A stretch of DNA of 64,000 bases from positions 3,162,001 through 3,226,000 of the forward strand of contig NZ_CP009323.1 of NCBI RefSeq assembly GCF_000959725.1, given 5' to 3'. Below the pieces are notes generated by a model that saw only the letters and a program-made list of their open reading frames with translations, was not told where the DNA came from and searched no databases. Source of the DNA: Burkholderia gladioli. GTDB taxonomy: Bacteria > Pseudomonadota > Gammaproteobacteria > Burkholderiales > Burkholderiaceae. The translations under genes and the position numbers were made by a program. Positions within the stretch are counted from its first letter, which is position 1. Every line of letters starts with the position of its first letter. Of this stretch, positions 36,807 through 45,651 are shown piece by piece.

Positions 36807-37886
36807 TCAGGCCCCGCTCGCGACGATCTCCACCCAGTTCGCGCCCTGTCCGCCGGGATGGCGCGAATGCAGGGCCGGCAAGCCCGAGGCGTCATCGATC
36901 AGGTAGAGCGACACCTGGGGCGAATGCTCGCCGCAGGCGACCAGACAGCGCCCGCCCGGATCGATCGCGAAGCCGCGCGGCTGCGTTTCGGTCGACACGG
37001 CGCCCGCATGCGCGAGCGTGCCGTCGGCCTCCACGCGCAACACGAACAGCCGGCTGGTGGTGCGCTCCGACAGATAGACGAAACGGCCGTCAGGGCGCAC
37101 CTGCAGGTCGGCCGCCCAGATCGCGCCGGCCAGCGTGGCCGGATCGGGTTGCGGCTCGGTGGCGGGCGGCCGGGCCTGGCCGTCGCGCATCGCCGCGAGT
37201 TCGGGCGGGCGCGTCGTGACGTGGTGGCGGCTCAGCCTGCCGGTGAGCGGATCGCGCCGGAACACGGCTACTGTCGCGCGGAATTCGCTGAGCACATGGA
37301 GCCAGGCGCCGTCGGGCGAGAAGCGCATGTGGCGCGGGCCGAAGCCCTTGTCGAAGGCAAGCGTGTCGACGATCTCGAGCGGTGCCTCGCGTTCTGCATC
37401 GAGCGAGCAGCAGAGCAGGGCGTCGCTGCCCAGCGAGGTGACGTAGACATGGCGGTCGTCGGGCGAGACCAGCACGGCATGGGCGTTGCGAATGCCTTCG
37501 AGCGTTTGCAGCGGGCTTGCATCGCCTTCGTCGAGGCGGGCGATGGCGTGCACCACCAACTGGTGGCTGCCGTAGGAGGCGCCGAACAGGAAGCGCCCGG
37601 CGCGATCGATCGCCAGCGAGACGTGGCCCGCGCCGACGTCGAGCCGGTAGTCGGTCGCGAGCTGGCCGGTGCCGGGATCGAGCCGGCATCGCGCGATGGC
37701 CGGCGGCGTGCTGCGCAGCGCGGCGAACAGCGTGCTGCGATCGGATGCGATCGCCAGCGGCATGAGTTGCGGGCCTAGCGGGTGGTGGCCGGCGGCCTGC
37801 ATCGAGGGTGCATCGGGGTCGAGGCGGTAGACGCGCAGGTCGGCGCTGATGGAATTCGAAACGATGACGGTCAGGGTCTTCGACAT
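36807..37886 (-). CDS. Lactonase family protein (7-bladed propeller, Pgl/YbhE-like)
   Basis: A 359-residue soluble beta-propeller of the 6-phosphogluconolactonase (YbhE) type, with repeated blade text such as ISADLRVYRLDPD, VSPDDRHVYVTSLGSDALLC, FSPDGAWLHVLSEF and VRPDGRFVYLSERT. The family opens sugar-acid lactones. It converges on the RraA-type gene with 37 bases between stops and lies next to uronate dehydrogenase. It is thus a good candidate for opening the galactaro- or glucaro-lactone that enzyme forms. The start at 37886 begins the conserved propeller sequence. Confidence 0.85.
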   Translation of the reverse strand: MSKTLTVIVSNSISADLRVYRLDPDAPSMQAAGHHPLGPQLMPLAIASDRSTLFAALRSTPPAIARCRLDPGTGQLATDYRLDVGAGHVSLAIDRAGRFLFGASYGSHQLVVHAIARLDEGDASPLQTLEGIRNAHAVLVSPDDRHVYVTSLGSDALLCCSLDAEREAPLEIVDTLAFDKGFGPRHMRFSPDGAWLHVLSEFRATVAVFRRDPLTGRLSRHHVTTRPPELAAMRDGQARPPATEPQPDPATLAGAIWAADLQVRPDGRFVYLSERTTSRLFVLRVEADGTLAHAGAVSTETQPRGFAIDPGGRCLVACGEHSPQVSLYLIDDASGLPALHSRHPGGQGANWVEIVASGA

Positions 37887-38217
37887 GGAAAGGGCGCAGG
37901 GATGGACGAACGGCGACGCCTCCTCGTGGGTCGATGCAGCAGGGCAGGCGCAGCGGGATGCGCCAGTATCGCGTGGGCGGTGTTCGCCTCCAAGCCGCCG
38001 CCGTTTGCTTGAGTCGATAGCGATTCTTGCGTTCCGTGCCGCTCACCCTGTTTCTGGTGCAGAATCCGGCCTGTCCAATCTGATCCGGGCCGTTTGCGCG
38101 GTCGATCTATTCCGGAAATAGATGGATGCAATCTCCACAATCAATTTCCCGCCGGCGACGAAGGCCTCTACACTCGCCGTTTTCGCAAGTGCCTTCAACG
38201 GTTCAGGAGAGACATCC
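37887..38217. other. Divergent intergenic region between lactonase and aldo/keto reductase
   Basis: About 330 bases without a gene. It carries the 19-base inverted repeat described at 38105 and presumably the promoters of both divergent genes. An in-frame ATG at 38122 could extend the reductase but would run through this repeat, so it was not used. Confidence 0.4.
38105..38123. promoter_or_regulatory. Inverted repeat ATCTATT-N5-AATAGAT, candidate operator
   Basis: Perfect 7-bp arms with a five-base spacer, about 95 bases before the aldo/keto reductase start, form a typical dimeric-regulator site. No local regulator can be assigned to it. Confidence 0.5.
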
Positions 38218-39261
38218 ATGACGCAGTATCTGGCTGATTCGAATCGCTACAACGATGCCATGCCCTACCGCCGGGTCGGCCGCAGCGGGATGGTGCTGCC
38301 GGCGATCTCGCTCGGTCTCTGGCAGAACTTCGGCGGCGTGGACGTGTTCGAGACGGGCCGCGCGATCCTGCGCCGCGCCTTCGATCGCGGCGTCACGCAC
38401 TTCGATCTGGCCAACAACTATGGTCCGCCCGCCGGTTCCGCCGAGGAAAACTTCGCGCGCTGGCTCGCCGCCGACTTCAAGCCGTATCGCGACGAACTGG
38501 TGATCTCGACCAAGGCCGGCTGGGCGATGTGGCCCGGCCCCTACGGCGGCCCGACCGGCACGCGCAAGCATCTCATCGCGAGCTGCGAGCAGAGCCTGCG
38601 CCGCATGAAGCTCGACTACGTCGACGTGTTCTATTCGCACCGCGTCGACCCGAATACGCCGCTGGACGAAACCATGGGCGCGCTGGTGCAACTGCACAAG
38701 CAGGGCAAGGCGCTCTACGTCGGGATCTCCTCGTATTCGCCGGAACTGACGCGCCAGGCCGCCCAGATCCTCGAATCGGAAGGCGTGCCGCTGTTCATCC
38801 ACCAGCCGAACTATTCGATGCTGAACCGCGGCATCGAGCACGGCCTGCTGCAGACGCTCGACGAACTCGGCGTGGGCTGCATCGGTTTCTCGCCGCTCGC
38901 GCAGGGGCTGCTCAGCTCGAAGTACCTGAAGGAGGTGCCGGCCGATGCGCGTGTCACGCGCAGCGGCTCGATGAACTCGGGCATGCTGAGCGAGCAGAAC
39001 CTGGAGCGGATCCGGGCGCTGAACGCGATCGCCGAGCGCCGTGGCCAGACGCTCGCGCAGATGGCGATCGCCTGGACGCTGCGCGATGCGCGCGTGTCCT
39101 CGACGCTGATCGGCGCGCGCACGGTGGCCCAGCTCGACGATTCGCTCGATGCGGTCAAGCAGCTCTCGTTCACGGCCGAGGAACTGGCCGAGATCGACCG
39201 TCATGCGCAGGACGGCAACGTCGATATCTGGAAGGTGTCCTCGGGCATCGGCGCGAACTGA
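38218..39261 (+). CDS. Aldo/keto reductase, YghZ-like
   Basis: A 347-residue TIM-barrel NADPH-dependent reductase of aldehydes and ketones. The catalytic tetrad is intact: Asp63 and Tyr68 in HFDLANNYGPP, Lys99 in ISTKAGW and His141 in VFYSHRVDP. Its text matches the YghZ branch (L-glyceraldehyde-3-phosphate reductase; WPGPYGGPTGTRKHLIASCE). GGAGAGACATCC ahead of the ATG at 38218 decides the start. It could reduce a C3 aldehyde from sugar-acid breakdown or detoxify methylglyoxal. It is monocistronic. Confidence 0.9.
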   Translation: MTQYLADSNRYNDAMPYRRVGRSGMVLPAISLGLWQNFGGVDVFETGRAILRRAFDRGVTHFDLANNYGPPAGSAEENFARWLAADFKPYRDELVISTKAGWAMWPGPYGGPTGTRKHLIASCEQSLRRMKLDYVDVFYSHRVDPNTPLDETMGALVQLHKQGKALYVGISSYSPELTRQAAQILESEGVPLFIHQPNYSMLNRGIEHGLLQTLDELGVGCIGFSPLAQGLLSSKYLKEVPADARVTRSGSMNSGMLSEQNLERIRALNAIAERRGQTLAQMAIAWTLRDARVSSTLIGARTVAQLDDSLDAVKQLSFTAEELAEIDRHAQDGNVDIWKVSSGIGAN

Positions 39262-39597
39262 CGCGCCTCGGCGGGGCGCGAGCGCGTCCCGCCGATCATC
39301 CCCGCCGCCGCGCCGCAAGGGCGCGGCACCTGGCGGAACGCGATGCAGGCTGCCGCGAGCAGGCGTAACAGCCCGACGGCAACCCGTCATCAAAAGAAAT
39401 TTTCATTTTCACGCCCCCCATTCTTCAGACGACGAGCCCGTTGCTTCGTTAGGCTGATGCCCGATCGGTCCAGCAGGCGCGCCGATCGTCCCGAGTCGAT
39501 CTCCGCTCACGGAGGTGACGAATTTCCCTATCGGCCGATATCGATGCGGCCGAGGGGCGGTCGTGCGCCGGGCCGTCTCGCATATCGAGGATTCCCA
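39262..39597 (+). other. Intergenic region before small exported protein gene
   Basis: About 335 bases with no supportable gene. A T-rich patch (AAAAGAAATTTTCATTTTC near 39393) is the only AT-rich element and may be part of a promoter. No hairpin terminator was recognised after the aldo/keto reductase. Confidence 0.35.
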
Positions 39598-39903
39598 ATG
39601 AAGAAATTCCTGATCGGCGCGGCCATGGTGCCGCTGCTGGCCGCCGCGGCCAATTTTGTCCACGCTTCGGATGCGCAATTGTCACGATTGTCGGCACCGG
39701 CGGCCGCGCGCGACCAGGTGCAGGCGCAACTGGTGGATGCCTGGCTGCGCGGCGTCAGCGCGGCCGACGAGAAGCAGACCTATCCCTCGCCCCCGGAATA
39801 CCGCAGGTTCATCTCGATGCGCCGCTGCCACTACGCGCGCCTGCATCCCGACCGTCGCTACACGGGCGTGGTCGCGGCGGATTGCGGCAAGGCGATTTCC
39901 TGA
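39598..39903 (+). CDS. Small exported protein of unknown function
   Basis: A 101-residue protein with a probable Sec signal (MKKFLIGAAMVPLLAAAANFVHA, cleavage near residue 23). The mature part is about 78 residues and has two Cys (SMRRCHYARLHP and AADCGKAIS) that may pair in the periplasm. I do not recognise a family; the length and export signal resemble DUF4148-like Burkholderia proteins but the defining motif is absent. It stands alone between an aldo/keto reductase and a convergent methyltransferase. Confidence 0.65.
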   Translation: MKKFLIGAAMVPLLAAAANFVHASDAQLSRLSAPAAARDQVQAQLVDAWLRGVSAADEKQTYPSPPEYRRFISMRRCHYARLHPDRRYTGVVAADCGKAIS

Positions 39904-39937
39904 CGCCTAGGATGCTGCGGGGCGGCGCCCCGGCCGT

Positions 39938-40516
39938 TCATTTGCGCGTGATGCGGTAGACGGCGGCCGGCGGCAGGTTGCGGATCACGCGGCCCACGCA
40001 ACTGGCCTTCAGGCCCAGCGTGTCGAGTGTGCGGCGCGGGATCGGGCAGCGATACCCGTAGGTGAACTGATGGAAGGCGCCATCCTCGCGCAGGTAGTGG
40101 AACGCGCCTTCGAGAATCGCCGCCACCTTCGGCCTGGGCATCGACAGCAGCGGCAGGCCGCTGACCACCGCGCCGACCGATTGCGGCAGCGCCACGCCGA
40201 GCGGTGCCAGCGCGGCCGCGTCGCCGATCACGATCTTCGCATCGGGGAAGCGCTCGGCCAGCAGGCTGCCGAAGCGCTCGCTGTTGTCCACCAGGATCAG
40301 GTCGCGCTGGGCCAGGCCGCGCTGCAGCAGGGCCCGCGTGAACACGCCGGTGCCGGCGCCCAGTTCCAGCACGGGGCCGTCGATGCCGGTGATGTCGCGC
40401 GTGATCAGGCGGCTCAGCGGCTCGCCGGAGGGCGCGATCGCGGCCACGTTCATCGGGTTCTCGAACCACGACCTCAGGAAGAACAACAGGTCGGACGATG
40501 CGCTTCGGGTTCGCAT
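39938..40516 (-). CDS. SAM-dependent methyltransferase, phospholipid N-methyltransferase-like
   Basis: A 192-residue class I methyltransferase. The SAM-binding motif I is VLELGAGTGVF (about 49-59) and a second acidic loop follows (LILVDNSERF). The opening FLRSWFENPMNVAAIAPSGEPLSR matches PmtA-type enzymes that methylate phosphatidylethanolamine, and similar rRNA-like methyltransferases. Phosphatidylcholine formation would be the expected role if so; the short length fits. GAGG about nine bases upstream supports the start. It converges on the small exported gene with 34 bases between stops. Confidence 0.8.
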   Translation of the reverse strand: MRTRSASSDLLFFLRSWFENPMNVAAIAPSGEPLSRLITRDITGIDGPVLELGAGTGVFTRALLQRGLAQRDLILVDNSERFGSLLAERFPDAKIVIGDAAALAPLGVALPQSVGAVVSGLPLLSMPRPKVAAILEGAFHYLREDGAFHQFTYGYRCPIPRRTLDTLGLKASCVGRVIRNLPPAAVYRITRK

Positions 40517-40902
40517 GTGACGGACACCTCATGGGAGTGACGCGCGCCGGCCGTGCCGCGAGGCATGGCCGGCGCCGGAACGGAAGAGGGAACGCGACGG
40601 CCGGCGCGCACACGGCGTGCCGGCCGTGGAATACAAGGCGATGCGTAGTGTTGCATCGTTTTGGGCGTCGATGCGAGCTTCGTCATGGATGGTTGCAATT
40701 TTTCCGGCGAACGGCGCCGGACCTGTCGCTGCCGTCAGCCAATGGACATGAAAGCTTCATCGACGGTGTGGGGAGGAGCCAGGGTGCAATTCGCGTGCCC
40801 GGCCAATAGGCCCATGCTATGACCGGCAAAGCTAATTGGTAGTGGTCGAAACCGCCGAATCCACGTGTAATGGGCCGGTTCAATACAAGCCAGCCTGGGC
40901 TG
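40517..40902 (+). other. Intergenic region before etfBA
   Basis: Nearly 400 bases between divergent genes. The segment closest to etfB is less GC-rich (TGCTATGAC, AAGCTAATTGG) and probably holds the etfBA promoter. No other gene or RNA element was recognised. Confidence 0.35.
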
Positions 40903-40910
40903 GGAAGGAG
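40903..40910 (+). promoter_or_regulatory. Ribosome-binding site deciding a TTG start of etfB
   Basis: GGAAGGAG lies exactly six bases before the TTG at 40917, where the conserved EtfB N-terminus ([13 protein letters not shown]) begins. The only upstream ATG in frame (40836) would add 27 unrelated residues. Confidence 0.8.
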
Positions 40911-40916
40911 CATGCA

Positions 40917-41666
40917 TTGAAGATTCTGGTGCCGGTAAAGAGAGTGGTCGACTACAACGTGAAGGTTCGCGTGAAGTCGGACGGAACGGGCGTCGATATC
41001 GCGAACGTGAAGATGTCGATGAACCCGTTCGATGAGATCGCGGTGGAAGAGGCGGTGCGCCTGAAGGAAGCGGGCACGGCGACGGAAGTGATCGCCGTGT
41101 CGATCGGCGTGGCGCAGGCGCAGGAGACGCTGCGCACGGCGCTGGCGATCGGCGCGGACCGCGCGATCCTGGTGGAAGCCGGCGAAGGCGTGGAGCCGCT
41201 GGGCGTGGCGAAGATCCTGAAGGCGCTGGTCGACAAGGAGCAGCCGCAACTGGTGATCCTCGGCAAGCAGGCGATCGACGACGATTCGAACCAGACGGGC
41301 CAGATGCTGGCCGCGCTGGCAGGCCTGCCGCAGGCGACCTTCGCCTCGAAGGTGACGGTGGCCGACGGTCGCGCCACGGTCGCGCGCGAAGTGGACGGCG
41401 GCTCGGAAACCCTGGCGCTGACGCTGCCGGCGGTGGTGACCACCGACCTGCGCCTGAACGAGCCGCGCTACGTGACGCTGCCCAACATCATGAAGGCGAA
41501 GAAGAAGCCCCTCGAGACGGTGAAGCCGGAAGACCTGGGCGTGGACGTGAGAGCGCGCCTGAAGACGCTGAAGGTGTCGGAGCCGCCCAAGCGCGCGGCG
41601 GGTGTGAAGGTGGCCGACGTGAAGACGCTGGTCGAGAAGCTGAAGACCGAAGCGAAAGTGCTGTAA
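40917..41666 (+). CDS. etfB: Electron transfer flavoprotein beta subunit
   Basis: A 249-residue EtfB that binds AMP and, with EtfA, carries electrons from acyl-CoA dehydrogenases to the membrane ETF:quinone oxidoreductase. The text [31 protein letters not shown] and [18 protein letters not shown] is diagnostic; the last is the AMP/recognition region. Translation starts at TTG, shown by the conserved N-terminus and the GGAAGGAG site. It is followed 14 bases later by etfA. An acyl-CoA dehydrogenase gene a few kilobases downstream is a plausible electron donor. Confidence 0.95.
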   Translation: MKILVPVKRVVDYNVKVRVKSDGTGVDIANVKMSMNPFDEIAVEEAVRLKEAGTATEVIAVSIGVAQAQETLRTALAIGADRAILVEAGEGVEPLGVAKILKALVDKEQPQLVILGKQAIDDDSNQTGQMLAALAGLPQATFASKVTVADGRATVAREVDGGSETLALTLPAVVTTDLRLNEPRYVTLPNIMKAKKKPLETVKPEDLGVDVRARLKTLKVSEPPKRAAGVKVADVKTLVEKLKTEAKVL

Positions 41667-41680
41667 GGGGAGACGAGAAG

Positions 41681-42613
41681 ATGACGATTCTGATCATTGC
41701 CGAACACGACAACGCCACGATCAAGGCGGCGACGCTGAACACGGTGGCGGCCGCGCAGAAGATCGGCGGCGACATCCACGTGCTGGTGGCGGGCGGCAAC
41801 GCGCAGGGCGCGGCCGACGCGGCGGCGAAGATCGCCGGCGTGGCGAAGGTGCTGCTGGCCGATGCGCCGCAACTGGCCGAGGGCCTGGCGGAGAACGTGG
41901 AAGCCACGGTGCTGAACATCGCGAAGGACTATTCGCACATCCTGGCGCCGGCCACGGCCTACGGCAAGAACGTGGCGCCGCGCATCGCGGCGAAGCTGGA
42001 CGTGGCGCAGATCTCGGACATCACGGCAGTGGACAGCGCCGATACCTTCGAGCGCCCGATCTACGCCGGCAACGCGATCGCGACGGTGCAGTCGAGCGAT
42101 GCGATCAAGGTGATCACGGTGCGCTCGACGGGCTTCGATCCGGTGGCGGCCGAAGGCGGCAGCGCATCGGTGGAGAAGATCGAGGCGGCGGCCGACAGTG
42201 GCAAGTCGCAGTTCGTGAACCGTGAAGTGACCAAGCTCGATCGTCCGGAGCTGACCAGCGCGAACATCATCGTGTCGGGCGGCCGGGGCCTGGGCAGCGG
42301 CGAGAACTACACGAAGGTGCTGGAGCCGCTGGCCGACAAGCTGTCGGCGGCGCTGGGCGCCTCGCGCGCGGCGGTCGACGCGGGCTACGTGCCGAACGAT
42401 TATCAAGTGGGCCAAACCGGCAAGATCGTGGCGCCGCAGTTGTACATCGCGGTGGGCATCTCGGGTGCGATCCAGCATCTGGCCGGGATGAAGGACTCGA
42501 AGGTGATCGTGGCGATCAACAAGGACGAGGAAGCGCCGATCTTCAGCGTGGCCGACTACGGCATCGTCGGCGACCTGTTCACGGTGGTGCCGGAGCTCAC
42601 CGATGCGCTCTGA
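41681..42613 (+). CDS. etfA: Electron transfer flavoprotein alpha subunit
   Basis: A 310-residue EtfA with the N-terminal alpha/beta domain (about 1-185) and the C-terminal FAD-binding domain. Diagnostic sequence is [39 protein letters not shown] and [17 protein letters not shown]. It forms the FAD-containing heterodimer with EtfB. The 3' end overlaps the start of the CitE-type gene by 11 bases, so that gene is translationally linked to etfBA. Confidence 0.95.
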   Translation: MTILIIAEHDNATIKAATLNTVAAAQKIGGDIHVLVAGGNAQGAADAAAKIAGVAKVLLADAPQLAEGLAENVEATVLNIAKDYSHILAPATAYGKNVAPRIAAKLDVAQISDITAVDSADTFERPIYAGNAIATVQSSDAIKVITVRSTGFDPVAAEGGSASVEKIEAAADSGKSQFVNREVTKLDRPELTSANIIVSGGRGLGSGENYTKVLEPLADKLSAALGASRAAVDAGYVPNDYQVGQTGKIVAPQLYIAVGISGAIQHLAGMKDSKVIVAINKDEEAPIFSVADYGIVGDLFTVVPELTDAL

Positions 42614-43505
42614 GATCGACACCTTCCCGCGGCCGCCGCAAGCAGGCACGCGCGACGAGGCGGCCGCGGCGGCGGTGCCGGCGCAATCCTATCTGTTCGT
42701 GCCCGGCAATCGTCCCGAGCGTTTCGAGCGCGCGCTGGCCAGTGGTGCGGACGCGGTGATCGTCGATCTGGAGGACGCCGTCGAGCCCGCCGCCAAGCAG
42801 GCCGCGCGCGAGCAACTGGCCGGCTGGGTGTCGCGCGGCCGGCCGGTGCTGGTGCGCATCAATGCTCGCGGCACGCCCTGGTTCGAGCAGGATGCCCAGC
42901 TCGGCGCGCTGGACGGCGTGGCCGGCATCGTGCTGCCGAAGGCGGAAACGGCGCAGGACGTGACGGCCACGATCGCGCTGGCGCGGCGGCGCGTGCCGGT
43001 CTACCCGCTCGTGGAGAGCGCGCTGGGCATGTGGAATGCCATCGAGATCGCGCGGGCGCCGTATGTCAGGCGCCTGATGTTCGGCACGCTCGATTTCATC
43101 GCCGAGATGGGCATGAGCGACGACGGCGTGCCGCTCAATCCGTATCGCGCGCAACTCGCGCTGGTGTCGCGCGTGGCCGGCATCGAGCCGCCCGTGGACG
43201 GCGTGACGCCCGACGTGCACGACCTGGCGCGCATCGAGCGCGATGCGGCGAACGGCAAGCTGCATGGCTTCGGCGCCAAGCTCTGCATTCATCCGAAGCA
43301 GATCGAGGCGGTGCATCGCTGCTACCGGCCCGCCGAGCAGGAGATCGACTGGGCGCGGCGCGTGATCGAGGCGGCGCGCGAGGCCGGCGGCAGCGCCGTG
43401 ATGCTCGACGGCCGGATGGTGGATCGGCCGGTGGTGCTGCGTGCCGAACGGATCCTCGCGCTGCACGCGGCGACGGCAGTTTCGGCGAGCGGATCGTCGG
43501 CGTGA
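42603..43505 (+). CDS. HpcH/HpaI-CitE family lyase, probable citramalyl-CoA lyase
   Basis: A 300-residue TIM-barrel lyase of the CitE branch, which splits 3-hydroxyacyl-CoA esters such as citramalyl-CoA or malyl-CoA. Conserved text is SYLFVPGNRPERFERAL, VIVDLEDAV, VLVRINARGT, metal ligand Glu in VESALGM and Asp in FGTLDF, and CIHPKQIEAV. Its start lies inside etfA. Together with the CoA-transferase, acyl-CoA dehydrogenase and MaoC-type hydratase genes on the other strand it can complete an itaconate or methylsuccinate route to acetyl-CoA and pyruvate. The first 25 residues are unconserved. Confidence 0.87.
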   Translation: MRSEIDTFPRPPQAGTRDEAAAAAVPAQSYLFVPGNRPERFERALASGADAVIVDLEDAVEPAAKQAAREQLAGWVSRGRPVLVRINARGTPWFEQDAQLGALDGVAGIVLPKAETAQDVTATIALARRRVPVYPLVESALGMWNAIEIARAPYVRRLMFGTLDFIAEMGMSDDGVPLNPYRAQLALVSRVAGIEPPVDGVTPDVHDLARIERDAANGKLHGFGAKLCIHPKQIEAVHRCYRPAEQEIDWARRVIEAAREAGGSAVMLDGRMVDRPVVLRAERILALHAATAVSASGSSA

Positions 43506-43629
43506 TCGCGGGTTGCCGGCGAGCTCGTGAGCGGCTCGCCGGCACCCGGGCCATCGACGATGGATGGCCCGGAAGTACGATCCGGTCGGCGAGGTATAGT
43601 GGCGCTTTCCCTCGTCGGAAATCATCCCC

Positions 43630-44073
43630 ATGCTGACCTATGCCATTCAAAAAACCGGCTACGACTACGCGCAGCTGGACTCACAAGGCAATACGGATTT
43701 CGACGGATTCATCGAGGCACTCGAGCGCTTCCCCTGGAGCGAGCAACTGGCGCGCTGGAACGAGGTGCAGGACGGGCCGCTGCCGGCCATGGTGCTGAGC
43801 AACGAGGCGGACCGGCGCGAGCTGTGGATCAGCGCGCTGGGCGCCGGGCTGGCCGACAGCTTCCAGCTCAATGTGGTGGCGATGCGGGAGAAGAAAGCCT
43901 TGTTCGGCCTGGGCAAGCCGAAGCTGGATCGCGAGGTCACGAGCTTCGAGGTCTATGCGCGGGCCGATCTCGATCGGCTGTGCCGATTGTTTTGCAATGC
44001 ACAATATGCCGACCTGGATCGGGAAGTGGCGAAGCTCGCCGAACTCGATCGTGAAGCGGATGACGATCGCTAG
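43630..44073 (+). CDS. Hypothetical protein
   Basis: A 147-residue acidic soluble protein (MLTYAIQKTGYDYAQLD, FPWSEQLARWNEVQ, KKALFGLGKPKLDREVTSFEVY). There is no signal peptide or membrane helix. I do not recognise a domain. Codon use is typical of the genome and a good terminator follows, so it is a real single-gene unit. Its neighbours give no clear hint of function. Confidence 0.8.
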   Translation: MLTYAIQKTGYDYAQLDSQGNTDFDGFIEALERFPWSEQLARWNEVQDGPLPAMVLSNEADRRELWISALGAGLADSFQLNVVAMREKKALFGLGKPKLDREVTSFEVYARADLDRLCRLFCNAQYADLDREVAKLAELDREADDDR

Positions 44074-44103
44074 CAGGGCGGATCCGGCATGATTCGAAAC
44101 GAG

Positions 44104-44136
44104 GACGGCCCGACATCGCGTCGGGCCGTCTTTTTT
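44104..44136 (+). terminator. Intrinsic terminator after the hypothetical gene
   Basis: GACGGCCCGAC and GTCGGGCCGTC form an 11-bp perfect stem with a five-base loop, followed by six T. It separates the plus-strand unit from the convergent MFS gene. Confidence 0.92.
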
Positions 44137-44150
44137 CCAAGCTCGTGCGC

Positions 44151-45551
44151 TCAGCGCCCGTCCGCGGAGCCGGCCACCGCCGCGGCCTGCGCGGCACTGC
44201 CATCCGCCGCGTCGCCCGGCGCGATGTCCTCCAGCGCTTGCCGGCTAGTCTCGACGCGCAGCACCACGATCGCCACGCACAGCACCACCAGCACCAGGCT
44301 GACCATCGAGATCACGCCCGACACGCCGAAGCGCTGATAGAGCAGCAGGGCGAGGTAGGGCGTCACGATCGAGGAGGCGCGCCCGGCAGTGCCCGCAACG
44401 CCGGTGCCGCGCAAGCGCACCTCGGTGGGGAACAGCTCGGGGATATAGCCGAACAGCCCGAGCGTGGTGATCGTGTAGAGCGCGCTGACCAGCCCGAAGC
44501 CGACCATCACGATCGCGGTGGCGTCGCGCAGCGTCACGTAGATCCAGCCCAGCGCGATGCTGATCAGCGAAGCCACCACGATGCTGCGCGCGCGGCCCCA
44601 GCGGTCGGCCACCACGTAGCCGATCAGGCCGCCCACCGGCGAGCCGATCGACATGAAGAACACGAAGCCGAGCGATTTCACCACCGACAGGCCCTCGGCG
44701 ACGAAGAAGGTCGGCAGCCAGGCGACGAAGCCGTACAGGCCGACGTTGACGCCGATCGCGGTGAGCGCGGCCACCAGCAGGCGAGCGCGCATGTCCGGCG
44801 CAAACAGCCGCGAGATCGGCACCTTGCCGACGTTCAGGCTGACGGCGCGCTCGACCGGCGGCAGCTCGCCATGTTGCGCGCGCACCTGTTGCTCGATCGA
44901 GGCCAGCGTCGCCTCGGCCTCGTCGAGCCGGCCGACCGATTCGAGCCAGCGCGGCGATTCCGGCATGCGCTTGCGCAGGAACCAGACCGCCAGCGCGCCG
45001 ATGCCGGCCAGCGCGAACATGTAGCGCCAGCCGAGGTGGGGGATGATCCAGTAGCCGGCCGCGAGCGCCGCGAACAGGCCGCTGTTGGTGATCACGGCCA
45101 GCAACGAGACCCACTTGCCGCGCGTGGCTGGCGGCACGAATTCGGCCAGTGTGCCGGCCGCCACCACCAGTTCCGCGCCCAGGCCGATGCCCATCACCAG
45201 GCGCAACACGATCAGCCATTCGATGTTCGGCGCGAAGCAGGCCGCCAGCGAGGCGAGCCCGAACACGGCCAGGTTGAGCTGGTACGAATAGCGCCGGCCG
45301 AGCCGGTCGCCCAGGTAGCCGGCCGCGAAGGCGCCGATCATCATGCCGATGAAGGTCGAGGACACGAAGATCGCGCCATGGCGCAGGTCCGTGAAGCCTT
45401 CCTTGACCATCGAGGCCACCGCGCCGTTGGCGAGGTAGATGTCGAAGGCGTCGAGGAAGGCGCCGCCGGCGATCAGGCCGAGGATCTTCCAGTGAAAGCG
45501 CGATATCGGCAGGCGATCGAGCCGGCCGGCGGCGTTGATGGTGCGGGTCAT
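44151..45551 (-). CDS. MFS transporter, aromatic/organic acid:H+ symporter type
   Basis: A 466-residue permease with twelve predicted helices and MFS motif A (AGYLGDRLGRRYSYQLNLAV). It also shows GAFLDAFDIYLANGAVASM in helix 1 and PESPRWLESVGRLDEAE in the central loop, as in SV2/AAHS-type acid transporters. The ATG at 45551 has GGAGACACC upstream. It is the last gene of a minus-strand set after a CoA-transferase, acyl-CoA dehydrogenase and MaoC-type hydratase, so it probably imports the dicarboxylic acid those enzymes degrade. Confidence 0.9.
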   Translation of the reverse strand: MTRTINAAGRLDRLPISRFHWKILGLIAGGAFLDAFDIYLANGAVASMVKEGFTDLRHGAIFVSSTFIGMMIGAFAAGYLGDRLGRRYSYQLNLAVFGLASLAACFAPNIEWLIVLRLVMGIGLGAELVVAAGTLAEFVPPATRGKWVSLLAVITNSGLFAALAAGYWIIPHLGWRYMFALAGIGALAVWFLRKRMPESPRWLESVGRLDEAEATLASIEQQVRAQHGELPPVERAVSLNVGKVPISRLFAPDMRARLLVAALTAIGVNVGLYGFVAWLPTFFVAEGLSVVKSLGFVFFMSIGSPVGGLIGYVVADRWGRARSIVVASLISIALGWIYVTLRDATAIVMVGFGLVSALYTITTLGLFGYIPELFPTEVRLRGTGVAGTAGRASSIVTPYLALLLYQRFGVSGVISMVSLVLVVLCVAIVVLRVETSRQALEDIAPGDAADGSAAQAAAVAGSADGR

Positions 45552-45651
45552 CGAGGGTGTCTCCGTTGTAGCGCCCCGGCTCGCCGGGCGGGCGGGGCGT
45601 CGTCTTGTCGTTGATTGGTGATGCGTTCGCTGGATCGGACGGGCGCTGTCG

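Noticed and set aside
40836..40916. ATG-initiated extension of etfB by 27 residues
   Set aside because: The conserved EtfB start and a well-spaced GGAAGGAG site both favour TTG at 40917.
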